DNA from: Cristatella mucedo
Lineage: Eukaryota; Bryozoa; Phylactolaemata; Cristatellidae
NCBI GenBank assembly: GCA_009760855.2
Contig: WPIO01000008.1
Span: forward strand, 9,221,501-9,285,500
Direction: 5' to 3'
Length of the DNA: 64,000 bases
In this document: positions 1 through 18,600 of the stretch, piece by piece
Layout of the letters: each line of letters opens with the position of its first letter
Numbering within the stretch: the stretch's first letter is position 1
Position numbers and translations under genes: made by a program
The notes under the pieces: model-generated
The model's input: only the letters and a program-made list of their open reading frames with translations
What the model was told of the DNA's origin: nothing
Database searches by the model: none

Positions 1-634
1 GATCAATTCTACAAAGGAATTAATATTTATTATTCGTAACATTGCTAACACGATTAATCATTTATGCGTAGGCCGATGCAACTTGTAAATATGTTCACTC
101 TATAATCTCCACTGTGTTCTATTCCAAAAAATCCAGTAGGATATACATATGAAATATTCGGCCTAATCAAATTACATAACTAATTTTGGATCCGCAATGT
201 GTAATTGCAAGATGTTAGTTTAGTTTTTGATTATTAAAATAAAAATTTTAATTAGAATAAAAGGCTAATCCTACCAGTATTTTTACTTATGCAAAGGCAT
301 CCTGAGCAAATTTATTAATTCTGCCCATTTATTAATTCTGTCCGGGTTCTTTTCCAGTTCTTTCTCTTTGCAGCCACTGAGAGCTTTAGTAAACTCGCAT
401 GAGCTTTTTAGTCCAACAGTGCTTTCCACATGAATAGTTTGAAATTTATAAACAAGGCACTGTATACGTATATTCTTGATCTTAATGTTTTAGACGAGCT
501 TCTGGGTAGGCATGTGACATAATTTATTCATGTACATTGCAGAATGCGCTTTCTAAATGCGATGTCTCTAAAATTGTGTGCAAAAACATATTTTTCTGCT
601 CTTAAGTAAGTTGTTTTTCACCTTTAATGCTTAG
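1..634. other. AT-rich flank or intron, no recognised gene
   Basis: No coding signal was recognised. The segment ends in a splice acceptor (pyrimidine-rich tract then TTAG, ending at 634), so it is probably the intron upstream of the first monooxygenase exon. Confidence 0.5.
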
Positions 635-5235
<4,601 letters not shown>

Positions 5236-6034
5236 GTGAGTATGTCCTCTGGCACGCTAATTAGCTGCCTGCTCAGTCACTTTCAGCTGCTTCGCTTATG
5301 CATCCAGCTTTGCTGTATTTTGTGATGATTTTTGAGAGATATTCTTTACAAACTGAACGACAATGTAGCTTAATTTAGTCAATGTTGGTAGATTTTAATT
5401 AGTCTCTCTTTTCGTGCCCCCTGCCCTCCTCGATCTGAGCAATCTGTCCGTCCTGAGCCCCTGTCCATCTGTCCATTTGTGGATTTGAGAAATTAAATTG
5501 CACAATACACGACGTTGCGCTTTGTTAGTGATCTTTAAAAGTGACTTTTCTGGAGAAATTTCCCTCTCCGGATGACTACAGAGCAGGCCAGGACTAGACC
5601 TGGTATGACATAGAGCACTTCATTTTAATGAGAATGTCGTTATGGAGCTATCTGAGGTCACCAGGGGTTTAAATAATGATTCAGTTCCGATACGGTGCAG
5701 TCGGCTGCGTCGTACGGCTGGGGAGAAGAACTGCATGCATTCTGGTCATATCTCGTTCGTTGGCAAATTTATTCTGAATGAAGATGGTTTTTCTGTGTAA
5801 AAGACCACTCTACTGTATTCTGAAACTATTTTTAATAGATTTTGTTGGAATTTTAAAATTAGCCAACATGATAATAATGCAGAAAAGTTATTTTCGAATG
5901 GATTTGTACGACTTGAGGGCTTACACCTGCATATATATATATATGTATACATATATACATATATATATTTATATAATTATGTATATAGTGTATATACGCA
6001 CGCTAAATATTATATTAAATATCAATATATAAAA
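5236..6034. other. Intron or intergenic sequence, no gene recognised
   Basis: AT-rich sequence ending in an interrupted TA/CA-rich tract (about 5930-6000). No coding or element signature was seen. It presumably continues the intron after monooxygenase exon c. Confidence 0.45.
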
Positions 6035-7215
6035 TAATCACAAATGTTATAGCTTCCAAAGAGAATTGTTTCTCTCTCTTGGTACTTCATATGTTTTTTA
6101 AAGGAAGCATTATCAAACGGTTCGTGGTAACATGGACAATGTCAATATGCACAATTGGTAAGGGCAACATGCACAGTATCATCATGTAAATGCGGTTAGT
6201 CTAAGCTTGCAAGAAATCAGCACATACAAGCACATAAATAAAAAAATCACAAGTACCCGCCAATTGATGTCAATGATTGATGTGTGCTTTTAAATGTCAT
6301 CAGGGATGGTGGTATGTCGCGACATCAGTCGGTAGTAATTTCGAGGTTTTGAGCATACGAAATTAAGATACGGTCTCCACGGGATTTTGTGCTTGTACAA
6401 AGTGTAGCTTAACGATTGTATTCAGAAAAGGAGTCTTCACAATGCCTAGCCTGGTGGGGGTAAATCTGACAGGTAGGCACGAGCCAGAGAGTGGAGAGAC
6501 CTAAAAGTTAGTAACAAAACCTTGAAGTCAATGCATAGTTTGACTGAGAGCCAGTGCAAGTCGGCGAAAATGGATAAGATGTGGCAACTACGAAGCTCAC
6601 GACAGACAAGCAATCCTGCAGAGTTGTGCACCAACTGTAAGTGCCTGATAGCACAGGCCAGTAGATCAGCAGCTTGTGAGTTGCACGAGTTGAGACGGAC
6701 GCTACAAATGTATGACCTAATTTAGATGTAGTATTAATTACAAGTAAGCCCGATTCTTAGCAATGCTATGGAGCTGAAAGAAGGTGGACTTTACTTCGGA
6801 GCTTATGTGGGCGCGTAGTGTAAGGTCACTTTGGAACAGGACATCTCGATTTGGCTCAGATGCATCCGGAAATGTGATGGCTGAGCCAGTTTTGAGGGCT
6901 AGTCTCTCCAGTTTCTGAGTGACACTTGGTTTGCTAAAAAATAGTATGCTGATTTTGTGGTCCTTCAATTTGAGAATGGTTGCTGCTGTCCATATGCAGA
7001 TTTAAGCGATAAATACAGCTAGGTTGTAAAGAGAATTTGACGCGTCACGAGTGCTGGGTGTGATGAAAGAAAATGTGCAACTGAGTTGCATATGCTTTGA
7101 AATGAAAGCCTAGATTGCGTCTCATCGTCAAGAGGGAGAGTATAGACTGTAAAAGAGAAGCAGGGAAAGCACAGAACCCTGAGGTACCCTATACTTTGGT
7201 GGTTCATCTGGTTGT
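6035..7215 (-). mobile_element. CR1/L2-like LINE fragment, 5'-truncated, degenerate
   Basis: Read on the minus strand, it contains broken RT pieces in the right order: FTVYTLPL (near 7150), KPSVTQKLERL (near 6920), FQSDLTL and the C-terminal DLHWL..RIDFKVL-like block (near 6530). A 3' UTR with the GCACA-GTCA repeats follows, then the common tail near 6040-6090. It is disrupted by stops and frameshifts. Confidence 0.8.
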
Positions 7216-7259
7216 CCTTTTTTCAGTTCAAACCATCACTTTGGAATCTCTCACAGAGA

Positions 7260-9745
7260 TATGACTCAACCCTACAACTGCATGCTATCATTACCTTGTA
7301 TCATCAAATTGTGCGTATCTGAACACCGGCAGATTCCATCCAGTCTACAGTAGTGCCCTTATCATCTAAAGCTACCCGTGAATAGCAAAACCTTATGTTA
7401 ATTGACATTGACACTGTTCGCGAAAGAATATTTTATTCACCCCTGCTGCCCAATTCCTCTTCTGACCTGCTGTCATTGGTTGAATGCTGCAACACGAGAC
7501 TAGCTGACATGCTCAATGATATTGAATTTCTGACTACGCCCACTGTTCGCCCTCACCCTGGCGGCTTATGGTTTACCACAGACATTAAACTAGCTAGGTC
7601 TAATAAGCACAAGCTTGAAAAAGCACACACAGATCTGAACTGACTGTCCATCAACAGGCCTACGAGGTCTCGTGTAGATTGTACCAATTTATCCTAGCAC
7701 AGGCCAATAATAGCTTAAATAAAAACATCGTTGAGTCACAGATTCACAATCCAAAAAATGCTTGTGCCTTCGATCAACCATCTCCTTAACCTCTCCCAGG
7801 TAAGCTCCTTACCTAATATTCCCTGTGACAATCTAGCAGGTCATTTTTCTAGTTTCTTTCTCAACAAAATAGACACGATCCATCCCCAGAGTAGCAACAT
7901 ACTTTCTGGAATCGTGTCCATCACTTTCATGAAGTTCCTCAATGTCTACATTCAAGGAGGCCACGAGTGACCTCATTTTGAAGTTCATTAACCAATCAAA
8001 GAGGACAACTAGTCTTCTAGACCCTATTCCTACTGTCCTGCTTCTACGTTGCATAGATCTACTGCCGCCATGCATAAATAGCATTCCAATCATGTCAATA
8101 GCCTCAGGTCGTGTCCCAGCACGTTAAAAAAAGGCTGTTGTCAGACGATTACTCAAGCAAGCATCACTAGACATGAGAACCTGGGCGACTTTCGCCCAAT
8201 CTCCCTTTCACCATTCCAATCAAAGACACTGGAATGAGTAGTGGCAGACCAGCTGAACTTATATATTGAAACTTGAAGCCTAGCTAGTAGATTCCAGTCT
8301 GCTAATCACTCCACAAGGTCAGTGTTGCTTTTGGGGTATAACGACCTACTTAGGAATGCGGACTTATGTAGAGTGCCACTGCTTGTTTGCTTGGTCTTTT
8401 GGCAACTTTTAATGGATTTGGCCATGGATCGCCAATTCCTTCTTGAGCACCGCTCATCTCGCCCGGGTATCACTGGCGCTGCATTGCGATAGTTCAGGTC
8501 TATCTCAGTGGGACACTCTTAAGCATTGATGTGAATTGACAGATTATTCAAATGAGCTCTAAACTATGGGGTACCTCAGGGCTCTGTGCTTGGTCCCGTT
8601 ATAGGTATGGTTAATGCTTTCCTACTTGCCGATGTGGTTGCCAGGCACAATCTTAGCTTTCACTTCTATGCAGATGACAGTCGCGCCTTGGCTTTGATCG
8701 CTCCCAGAGCTCCAGCACGTCGAGCTCTCTCACCTCCCTTTTGGTTGAGTTCTCTCACCTCCCTTTTGGCATCCCCACATTGATGGCAGCAAACTTTATT
8801 AAATTGAATGATGATAAAACTAAATTACTCGTTATAGCCAAACCAAGTGTGATTCAAAAACTGGAAAGGTTATAGCTCACAATAGGCTCTACCGGCAAAT
8901 CTCCTGTTGAATCTGCACGAAATCTAGGTGTCCTGTTCCAAAGAGACATTTCATTAGACAACCAAATCAGCTCCACAGTCACGTCTACCTGGTTTCAGTA
9001 GCATAACATTTCTAAAATTCTGGCTTCTTTTGACAGGGATATCACGTCTAACTTAACCCTTGCATTTGTGACATCCTGTCATGGCTTCTCTGACTGCTTG
9101 CTGGTCTGCCGGCCTGTGCACCCAGGTGCTTACAGCTGATAAGAAAATCTGCAGCTATGCTTGTCTGTCGGAGTTGCCGCATCAAACTACTTCTCGCCGA
9201 CCTTCACTGGCTCCCAGTCAAGCAACGTATCGACTTCAAGGTTCTATAGTTCACTTTTCGTTCCCTACATTCTTTGACTCTAGCTTAACTATCAGACCTA
9301 CTCCCCAACTAGGCAAAGCTATTCACCACAAGCTTTTCTTAATCTGATCATTAAGCAACACCTCGTACGAACCTCAAATCCAATGGAGACTTCGCCTTTA
9401 GCTCGCATGCTCACAAAGCCCGGAACTCACTTCCGACCCACCCCACCAGTATTCCCTGACTTGACAACGGTTAAAAAGAAGCTAAAAACGCACCTATTTA
9501 TTGCAGCATCTATAGGGTCGGCCGTGATTCGTCCTTTCAGAGCTTTTTCGTACTGACTCTAAACGCTGCCACTAACCATACTTGCATATTGACCCTGTGG
9601 ATGTTACTTTTAGCCATGTTATGCTCGCTGTAATTGAGAATGCTCCCACTACCCATTCATCTTCATTTACATCGAATGCCAAGTTCCCCAATAGAGATAC
9701 AGTTCTCTGAGGGTCTTATACAAATATATTAGTTTTATTACTGTA
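7260..9745 (+). mobile_element. CR1/L2-like LINE copy, degenerate, longest 5' extent in the window
   Basis: The linker between endonuclease and RT is visible at 7395-7640 (contains LWFTTDIKLARSNKHKLEKA). RT pieces follow near 7990-8130, at 8560-8680 (GVPQGSVLGPV, then FHFYADD) and at 8800-9340. The tail, ending AGTTCTCTGAGGGTCTTATA, is at about 9690-9730. Multiple stops and frameshifts make it a dead copy, but it retains the expected FYADD box. No endonuclease domain is recognisable upstream. Confidence 0.8.
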
Positions 9746-9764
9746 AATCACTGAAATGCATTGC

Positions 9765-10075
9765 CAGTGATGGCTCGGTGAAATGAGAGGCACTCGAGAA
9801 GGACTTGATGGTTGCTAGTATCAACGGCTGCCAAAAGATCTGGCAAGACAAGAGATACTTTACCTAAGTCTAGATTCCTGGCAAGGTCGTTTTACACCCT
9901 TAGATATGCTGACTTTGTGGAGTTCTTCGCCCTAAAAGTACATTAGAACGTGCTTTCTAGGTTTGAAGTTTCAACGTAAAAGGTCAGCTGGTTGCCAAAA
10001 GCGTTCCGATGGCTTTTACAGGAATGGTAGAAGGGAGACTGGGTGAAAGCTGCTGAAACCTGCTGCTCTAGTGTT
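9765..10075 (-). mobile_element. LINE RT fragment, antisense
   Basis: It matches the reverse complement of the RT N-terminal half. The same GAGAGGC-CTCGAGAAGGACTTGATG stretch occurs in the antisense LINE at 49.3 kb. It abuts the tail of the preceding sense copy. Confidence 0.65.
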
Positions 10076-11623
10076 TCTTTTTTAATTAGTGGCCTAATAC
10101 AGGCCTTTTTTTAAAGGTGAGCCTCATAACCCAAGGCTAATGACATATTTATTATTTTATTTATGCATGGCAGCTGCTGATATATCAGCTTCTTCGCAGA
10201 TGTTGGAGTGTGGAAATAGGGTATTGTGGACTAGTTGGCCTCTTTGACTTGGAACTGAATTTTAGGGTGAGGTCACTCGTGTCCACCTTGACTTTGGACA
10301 TTGAGGTGCTGCACAGAATTGAGGGAGGGTAGTCCTGTGGGGTTCGTATAGAGGGACATGAGTCCTAAAAGGATGATCCTAAATTAGGGATGGATTCGCT
10401 GGCCTTTTCTATCTCGCTGATTACGAACCTAGAGAAGCAAATAGATGGTCACAAGGACCACTAGGCTAGGAGCTAACCTGAGAGCAATTAAGGAGATGGC
10501 TGATCATAAACCTTATCATTTAGAATTGTGCATCTGTAATTTGACCATGTTTTGTAGAGGCTAGACTTAGCCTTGCAATAGGATGCATTAGTATGATCAA
10601 GAATAATCCTCCACGCCTTTGATCGCTTACATGCTTTGCCGAGCTTGCCCTTGGCGGCTTAGCTCGGCTTAATATCTTAGGTAAACCGCAAGTGCCTGGG
10701 CGAGGGCACAAAGTGCCCTTACTCGGAAGTGAAAACTCGTCGATTATGTCAGCTAGTGTCGTGTTGTATCATTATACAAAAGATAACAGGTGATGGCGGG
10801 ATTGGGCAGCAGTAGCAAGGTATACTTACATGGACAGCATCGACGTCAGGGATCTTGAGGTTTCGCGATTCACATGTGAATTTAGATGTGGAGGAGAACA
10901 TACGCTGTAGCTGTATAAGATCCCCATGTTGTCTGACACGCAGAATTTGGTAATACAGTCGTCTCAGCTTAGAATAATATGCTCGGGCCGGCGCGTGTCG
11001 ATTCTTATAGGTGGAGTATTCTCTTATGTGGAGTGAGACTATAGCTAGAATAAATCTGGTTAGCCGAACTGCTATTCTTATAAGCGAAGTATTCATATAT
11101 CCGATTCTCCTCAATGCGGAGTCGACTGTAATAGGTGACGAGAGCATGCAGACGTAGGACAAAATTCAGCCGAGTGTGTGATCCTTGAAGTAAGGTCATG
11201 CACGTGAGCTACAAGACAATATAAGTGATTCATTGTGTGAAATTTGGCACCTAATGGATCAAATAGATTATTAAAATGAATGAAGTTATCGATAAGATAA
11301 AAGACTGATTGCTGGCACGCTGAATTGAATTGATAGCAGATAAATCAGAAATAAAGTAGGACTCGGTACCTCGGAGTCAAACAATAAACATGCACATTTT
11401 AAACTGGTCTTTTCTGCATATGCTTTCATTTCAGATCTTTGCGACGACTTTGATTTTCGTAGAAAATTTGGCAACGGACAAGAAACGCTAGTAGTGCTCG
11501 TTGTCGGGATGTGACAATCACTCTTGCGATGGTGTGCGTCTGAATGTGTGCCTTTAAAGGAGCATTCTTGCATGTGTGTGTGTGTGTGTGTTTCGTGTGT
11601 GTGTGTGTCTACGTGTGTGCATA

Positions 11624-11654
<31 letters not shown>

Positions 11655-13085
11655 GTGCGTGTGTGTGTGCGTGTGTGTGTGTGCTGGTTTGGGCATGTAT
11701 ATTTTTATTCCGAATTCTAGGTCAAATATTTAATTTAAGCTCATTAATACGAATGCAAAATTTTTTCTGAGTAAGATTAACTTTGTAAGCTTTCATTGAT
11801 TTAACTTTCTTCTGCATGCATAACTAAAATAATTAACGAACAATTAAGTTTAATTGTTAATATAATAATAATAATTATTACAATAATTATATCCTAGAAA
11901 GTTAACTGTTAGGAGTCGGCGTAAGTTAAAGAAGAGTAGTGCAGTAGTTGTAAGTAACCACTGTCGCTAAAATAAGTAGCTGGACAAATTTGCAAAGGCT
12001 TATAATAACAAACATGTCCATCCTAAGTCAGCATGAATCAAAGTGATATTAGTGGCTCTTTTGGCACGATTTCCAAAAACATTAGTGTAATTGAAAGCCA
12101 GATGTCACCATGACTATGATGTTTGAGAGTCAATTTGGGGTTAATTATCTTAAAGAGTATTATGTGGCTTACTTAAAACGTCTCCCCAAATAGTTGAGAA
12201 ATTGCAAAGTCAAGCAATGCTACTTTGGCGTAAACTATTTAAAAAGACTAAACCTTATTCTAGGTTGAGTAAAAAGTAGGATATGAGTATTTTGAACATG
12301 CATCCGCTCTATTATCAGAATGATTTACTAAATATTCGACTCCATTGGAACACATTTGCGATGCTGCTATGGCAAGTAATTTTAAGACGATGCATTATAC
12401 TTTTACCACATTTAAGCTTCAGCGACTGAAATGTATTCAAGAGGGTGATTTCGTGATCTTAAATGGCACCTAAAGAACAATCACAGGCCGCTCGCCTTTG
12501 GATTCTAGATTTACTTACGTTTTCATCAGACATTGCCTGACCAAAAACTACAAACTATAAGCGTTGGGCCTCACTAAGAGATCCTATTTAATTCACAGAG
12601 TAACAGCACAAAATTATTTGCGAGCTGCTAAGCTATTTGACATGAAGCTGAGTGCATGTGGCAAAAAGAAAGCTGAGAGCTGGATCTATATTTCAGCTTT
12701 AACTGGATCCTCGGTAACTACAGCAATCTGGACAACGTTATTTGGACGAGTGATATTGTAGCCCAGATTCAAGCGGGATACTTTTTCAAAAGTATTGATA
12801 TGTGGGTAGTGAACTCGGTAAGTGTCACGAGTAAAGCTTTAAATTGTAAGCTGTAACTTTTTGTGTGAGAACGCTAGATTGTTCCTGTGTTTCATAATTG
12901 AAGCCCATTTGCACAATATACTATAATGCAATGCATCTCCCTCTATAACTGCACAAAGCCAAAATGCCTAGATTGGTGTTATGAAGGAAATTTGTCTAAA
13001 GCAGACTCTAAGCCTATGCCTATTGGTGTGCATACCGTGGCAAACGGACTTCATTTCACTACAAAGAGAAAGTGAGAAGCATAGC
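10076..13085. other. No recognised gene
   Basis: No homology to known coding families was recognised. It contains a TG/CG-rich microsatellite (11574-11684) and AT-rich low-complexity DNA (11810-11890). ORFs here are short and lack family motifs. Confidence 0.5.
11574..11684. repeat. (TG)n microsatellite, interrupted
   Basis: TG units broken by TTTCG, CTACG and CG steps, so it is older and less pure than the arrays at 3 kb. Confidence 0.9.
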
Positions 13086-13260
13086 TGAGTTAGAAGTGCG
13101 GTTAAGGAATTGAGTAGCCAGGACCTAGCAGCTTAGGACGGCTGGAAGAATATGCCGCCGTTGTCAGCAGGGGATGAGTTGTCTTTGCGTAAAAAATACT
13201 GGTATGTACCCGCTTTAATACACATACTGCGTAAGAGCATCTATGGACTTTTGAGGGTAC
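13085..13260 (+). pseudogene. Possible Ty3/Gypsy integrase C-terminal scrap
   Basis: The translation around 13152 reads MPPLSAGDELSLR..YWYVPALI. It resembles the integrase C-terminal pattern (D)LPPL-x-x-GD-V-x-R followed by W-x-P-A-x-V. Too short for a firm call. Confidence 0.3.
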
Positions 13261-13399
13261 ACCACGAATTATGTATATTTTGCATTTACCGGTGCATGGA
13301 AAAACGTGTATCGCGACACGATTTGCAGATTTCTCTCGACAGCTCTAAAGTGAGGCCCCCTAAAGGCACCCGGTACGCTTCGATTCGAGAATAGTACTC

Positions 13400-14250
13400 T
13401 GGTTACACGTTAGTGGTCAGACCATCGGGGCTCTAGTGCCCCACATAAACTAAAAGAAACGAGCTACCTTGTCGTATAAGTAAGCGTAGCAAGATATTTA
13501 GTCATAGAGCAGCTACTAGGCACGACATTGGACACAATTCACATTATCTTCCTACAAGTGATCGATAGTCAGCATCTCGTTGACACTTGAGGCAGAGCTG
13601 CGCGAATGCATGTCGGAGCGTGTACCAGATAAGCTATTTAGAGGTCATCTGTCCAAATTCAAAAAATACTATTGATATTCAAATTGTATTGTAATTCCAA
13701 TAGAATGCTCTGGATATGTTTCATCAAAAATTGCCACCTGCGCTCATCGTGGGCTTATCCGTAGGATTAAAAAGTACATGCCTGCTGAAACCCCGGCCTC
13801 ATTAATATAACAGCCTCAAGGCCTTAGTGTATATCGCCCAGATTTCAGTGGGCAGTGACCAAAGGCCTGCCGGAGGAATTGAATCCAAGACAACTGAAGC
13901 CTCTGAAGGCACAATATGCGAAGCTTGAGCCGCCTTTGAACTTTAAGCATATTAAGCCATCTACCCGTAGTTTCTTTGATACGATGTTTGACAGTAAAGA
14001 ATTTTGCAGACCATCCCTACTGTTTTTTCCATGGTGTTTACTTGCTCGAGTAAATCTCAATAGCCTTAAATCAATTCAACCAAGACAATTCTTCTAGCCG
14101 GTTGAAAATAATCATTTTTATCAGAATGGCGTTTCATTAACCTCTGTACGATCGGGAATGCTTCATTATCTACGAAAGCACTTATTTGGACCTTCTCGAA
14201 TTAATCACGACGTATCTACTAGAATGAAGAGCATTTTAGTTGCACCTTAA
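13400..14250. other. No recognised gene
   Basis: Contains an open 80-codon frame at 13855-14097 with no recognised motif and no splice or promoter support. Confidence 0.5.
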
Positions 14251-14251
14251 G

Positions 14252-14299
<48 letters not shown>

Positions 14300-14362
14300 G
14301 TGTGTGTGTGTGTGTGTGCGTGCGTGCGTGCGTGTGTGTTTGTATGAGTGAGTCTGTGTGTG
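14251..14362. repeat. (TA)n(TG)n microsatellite
   Basis: A short TA run passes into TG units with scattered CG steps. Confidence 0.95.
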
Positions 14363-15165
14363 TATTGTCATGTACTTGAAAACGATCTTTAATGCAAGGC
14401 ATCAACTGATTAGTCACTACATAGACTATTCAAAAAAGTATAAGGATGCAAAATACGTATTCCATTAACAGGATAATGCTGTTAGAAACATGCTTGGCTT
14501 TAGGACTCTTTTTAAATGCTGGGTTTAATGAATTCGGTATTGAAAACCTTGCTTTAGAAGCATCGGTGCTGGAGTTATGGGTCTCCAAAGGATTTTAGTT
14601 AGCCTATGGGAACAGCTGAATATGTAAGAGACAAGGAGCTGGTGGTGCGAGGGAAAGACAGAAGACCAATTAAAGATACTTATCCTAGACTAATTTAACA
14701 GAGAAACCTTCAATTGAATCATAATGCATCGTATTCATTACATTTTTATTAGAGTTACTACAGATTTATTAGATGTTATTTAGTGCTACAGTAGCAAAAT
14801 CCCTAAAGAATTTGGCTTCAACCAGAAGAAACCAGAAGCGAGCTATTGCAGAGCATGATTATTTGCAAAGAAATAATCAAAAATTTCTGATGGGATGCCT
14901 TGGACACATGGGCCAGCAAGTTTTTGATAACCTTATGAACAGTAGCTCCATACCTATTCTACGCTTGTGCCTCAATTAAATGTGAAGCTATAATTGATCA
15001 TTGAAATGTTGATATATTGTGGTGTACGAATTTTACTTTTGAGCATGACAGCAGAATGCTGACAATATTGACTTCACTATCAGGAGAATCGGTTATTTAA
15101 TTTCACTGCTGCAATCTGTATAAATTGAATTATTATAGTCCTGAAATGGCATGAGCCAGAAGCCA
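14363..15165. other. No recognised gene
   Basis: AT-rich. The open frame at 14773-14979 has no recognised family signature. Confidence 0.45.
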
Positions 15166-15678
15166 TAATAATAATAACAATAATAATTCACTTGATAAAG
15201 CGCCCTCAGAGAACTTGATCTCTCTCTCTAGGCGCTTTACATTTGCTGTAAAGTGAAATGCAATGGAATGGTAAGTAAAACCATGCTTGAAAAACAAACG
15301 AAATGAATAATATGGTTAGGGGTGACATGCACAGGGTCAGCATGCAAATGTGGTTAGTGGCAGCAGGCACAGTGTCAGCACGCATAAGCACATCAAGGAC
15401 GAATCACAGGGACCCACTAAATGCTGTCCTAAATAGTTGTGTTTTCAAGTTCCTTTTAAATGTAGTCAAGTCAGGGGATGTTCTGACACAAGTCAGGAGG
15501 GAGTTCTAGGCTTTGGGAGCATACGAACTGAATGCACGGTCTCCAAAGGATTTGAGGTTTATACGAGGTACTTGTAGACTGTTGGATTCTGAAAAGTGGG
15601 TGGTACGACGCTTGACCTGGTTGAGGAGTAGATCTGGGAGATAGGCTGGAGCCAAAGAATGATGTGACCTAAAAGTAG
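15166..15678 (-). mobile_element. CR1/L2-like LINE 3' fragment
   Basis: It begins with an (ATA/ACA)n tail, then the reverse complement of the common 3' end (GCGCCCTCAGAGAACTTGAT). The repeated GCACAGGGTCAGCATGCAAA 3' UTR and the last part of the RT ORF follow. It is 5'-truncated near 15678 and is among the better-preserved copies. Confidence 0.88.
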
Positions 15679-18600
15679 GCTGTATAAGGATCTTGTTAGG
15701 TTGACCTATTGCTAAGATCCATATTTATCTATTTATTGAATATGTTGAATGTTTAATAATATTGAATGTTCGTGCGATGATAGCGTTTCTTAGTGCTGCC
15801 TCTTGGTTATAGCTTGGAGTTCTCAAGTTTAGCTGCAAACGACAGTCCAATGCCTGCTGTCATTTATATCATATCTCCTAAAATAATGATCCGATAACCT
15901 TAAAACTTTGGAATATATGAATTAGATTTTTGAAAACTAGGGTGCCATATATTTTTTGGAAGCGAAAGTTTTCTCTGATTTAATACTAGTTTAAAGCAGT
16001 TTTCCTTTTTAATCCACATCAGTGCCAGGCGCTAAGCTTTATTTACAAATTATGTGACATCCGGGTAAAACCCAGGGCCGAGTGGGCTATAAGACTGTTT
16101 TGATGCGACTGCGCTCTACAGGACTCGATACTCAACACCACTGCTTAATATTTTCTTACCAAGCAGATACAATTATTCCAGCCCACTATGGAGAATGGGA
16201 ACTGTCCAACTCTAATTAAAAGGACAATGGAGGAAGAAGGAAGCACCGTACCTGCATAACTGTCCCACACCTTGAGGCTCAGTTAAAGTTTATCGGAGCT
16301 TAAGTTAACTACCTCGACGTTAGGAAATCGCTGCTACGACCAAACAATTATTATTTAATCCCTATAGTGTTACTCCTGCTTGCAGAAGAAGCAGATAGAT
16401 TTCTATTAACCCTGTTGTTGTTGCTCAGAAGCCTCTCCAATAGGATGCTTTGCTACGTTAGCCATTTAGCCATGCTTCTAGTTTCACCAGGCGATGTGTT
16501 CCCGGAGAAAAATAACTGGGGAAAGAATGATGAAAAAAGATGAGTGATAGAAATCTTGTCTAGGGATTCAGAGTCCAGCCAGCGATAATTGACCTCTTTT
16601 CCCGGGACTTTCAGTCGACGCTTCAATCGAGTTTCGGCAGGTTTTCATCACGTTTCATTTACGACTCATAGTACCTGTTGCAATTAAATAATACTTTTCG
16701 GCACTTTACAGATTTAAAGTGATCCCAAACACACAACGTGAATGAGGAACCTCGGTCTTGTTACTATCACTATAGGTCAAATAATGAATAATGTTTCAGC
16801 TGATTGATGCTGCTGATGCCATTGACCCCTGACCAGTCCGTCTCTCCAAATTATAGTACAGCTCTAATGTATCTGTATATTTCGCCTCTGAAGCTCTTTG
16901 TAGACCATCTTTCTAGTTACAGATCAACCCCACCGTCACTTAGCTAGAATTTCCAAGACCGTATAGACAAACAAATTGGAAAACTCGTTACAAAACTTTA
17001 AATGTCGTACGGTGTTGGAATTCGAATGTCTCGTCAATGATGGTGAATTGAAACAAAGCCGGGCTCAAACGAGCGTGGCAAAAGAGTACATAATCATTTG
17101 ACAGGCCCTCTAACCTCCAAAGTGAATTTATTTTCTCAGAGAGAGAGAAAGAAGCGAGAACACCCGCCTTGAAGCTTTTACGTACCCTTTAATCGGCGTT
17201 CTATACAGCCAAGTCACCTTACAATGAATGCCAAGCCTGCTAGCGACATAGCGGTGCTGGCATGGCTGAAGCGAACCGGGGCAAGCTTAGCCGTTGTGCA
17301 GACGATGACCAGCAACTCACGAGGCGCTTGGGCCTGCCTCAGCAGGCGCGATCATAAAGGAATGTAAAATCATCTTTTGGCCGCTCTTAATTTGCCTACC
17401 GCCTCAAAAGCATCCGTTACTGTGACAGGCTGGACATAAAGAGTGGGATCCACCAAGAATTGTCAGCGATCCACTCGCCACCTACACGACGAGTTCGTCG
17501 TGCTCGCAGGTAACGATCACACGTAACGATCCGCATTGCATCCGCTCGTCTAGCCATCCGTGCGAGAGAGTTTAGCAGTGCCTTCGAAATAAAAAGTTAG
17601 GTAAATATGTTCTTTTCTTTGCAGACCACTGCGGTCATATCGTCAGCGATTCCAGCCAAATCCGGAATGTCAAGAATAACAGCGTCGATATACTCGAATA
17701 TTATGCTCGTGCTCGTCTACTTCTTTTGCATCCTGTCAGCAAGCGTTTAATTTGTGTCTGCCTCTTCTTATAGTAATTGAATCAACCATTTATTTCCTTA
17801 GCTTGTGATGCTTGTCGGGCTGATATAGTAGTATTTTTACTTGCCCCATTCTTTCGCTTGTAACGTATTCGCCCGCCATTGGATGAAGGGCAATCGAAAA
17901 CATAAACATGCATGCACTTGGATATCGCATGCGCCTTCGTCAAGCGAGAAGCAGTGAAACGAACGTAATTGGATGGCTATGAGAAGCTCAGAAATCGCAC
18001 TTCCACAACAGGGCCGAATTGTTCACGGCATCAACATTGCCGGATGTACGACAAAAATCAGCAGACGTGCTCCTTAGAGCTTCGTGTTCCAGTTGGAGAA
18101 CGAGGTTCTTGTCATCTGGATGTGGTGAAGGAGTGAATCGTCCTTATTTCGCAGCACTGGTGCTACAAGCAGCAGAGCCAATCAGTAAAAGAATTGTTTG
18201 CTTTCGATTTCTTAATATCCTCCGTAGTTTAGTCGACTTGAACGAGCTCAGATGAATCGTATTTTTCGCCTCATTTTGCCTCATGGTGCGGAAAAGTTAC
18301 GATGGCACGCGGAAATTAAAGCGGACGTGCTATAAGCGGCTTCTTTCATCTTAGCTCAAATAGTTTTGTCTGCGTATGAAGAAAAAATGACTACGGGAAC
18401 CACCGATTCATCGCGATGTCCATGTTGGCATGACGGAATACATTTCGTATTTTTGCGCCCTCTGTAAATAGTAGCGCTCTTGTAATACGCCCTGTGTATC
18501 GCCCTAAAGAAGCTTCATCTCTATTCATGAAATTTACGCAGGCAGCGTAACGGTTTCGCTCGAGAGGGAAGATTCTAATCTTTCTGCGGTCATTTTGCAT

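Noticed and set aside
13855-14097. Open frame with Lys/Leu/Pro-rich start
   Set aside because: No recognised family and no exon-like boundaries.
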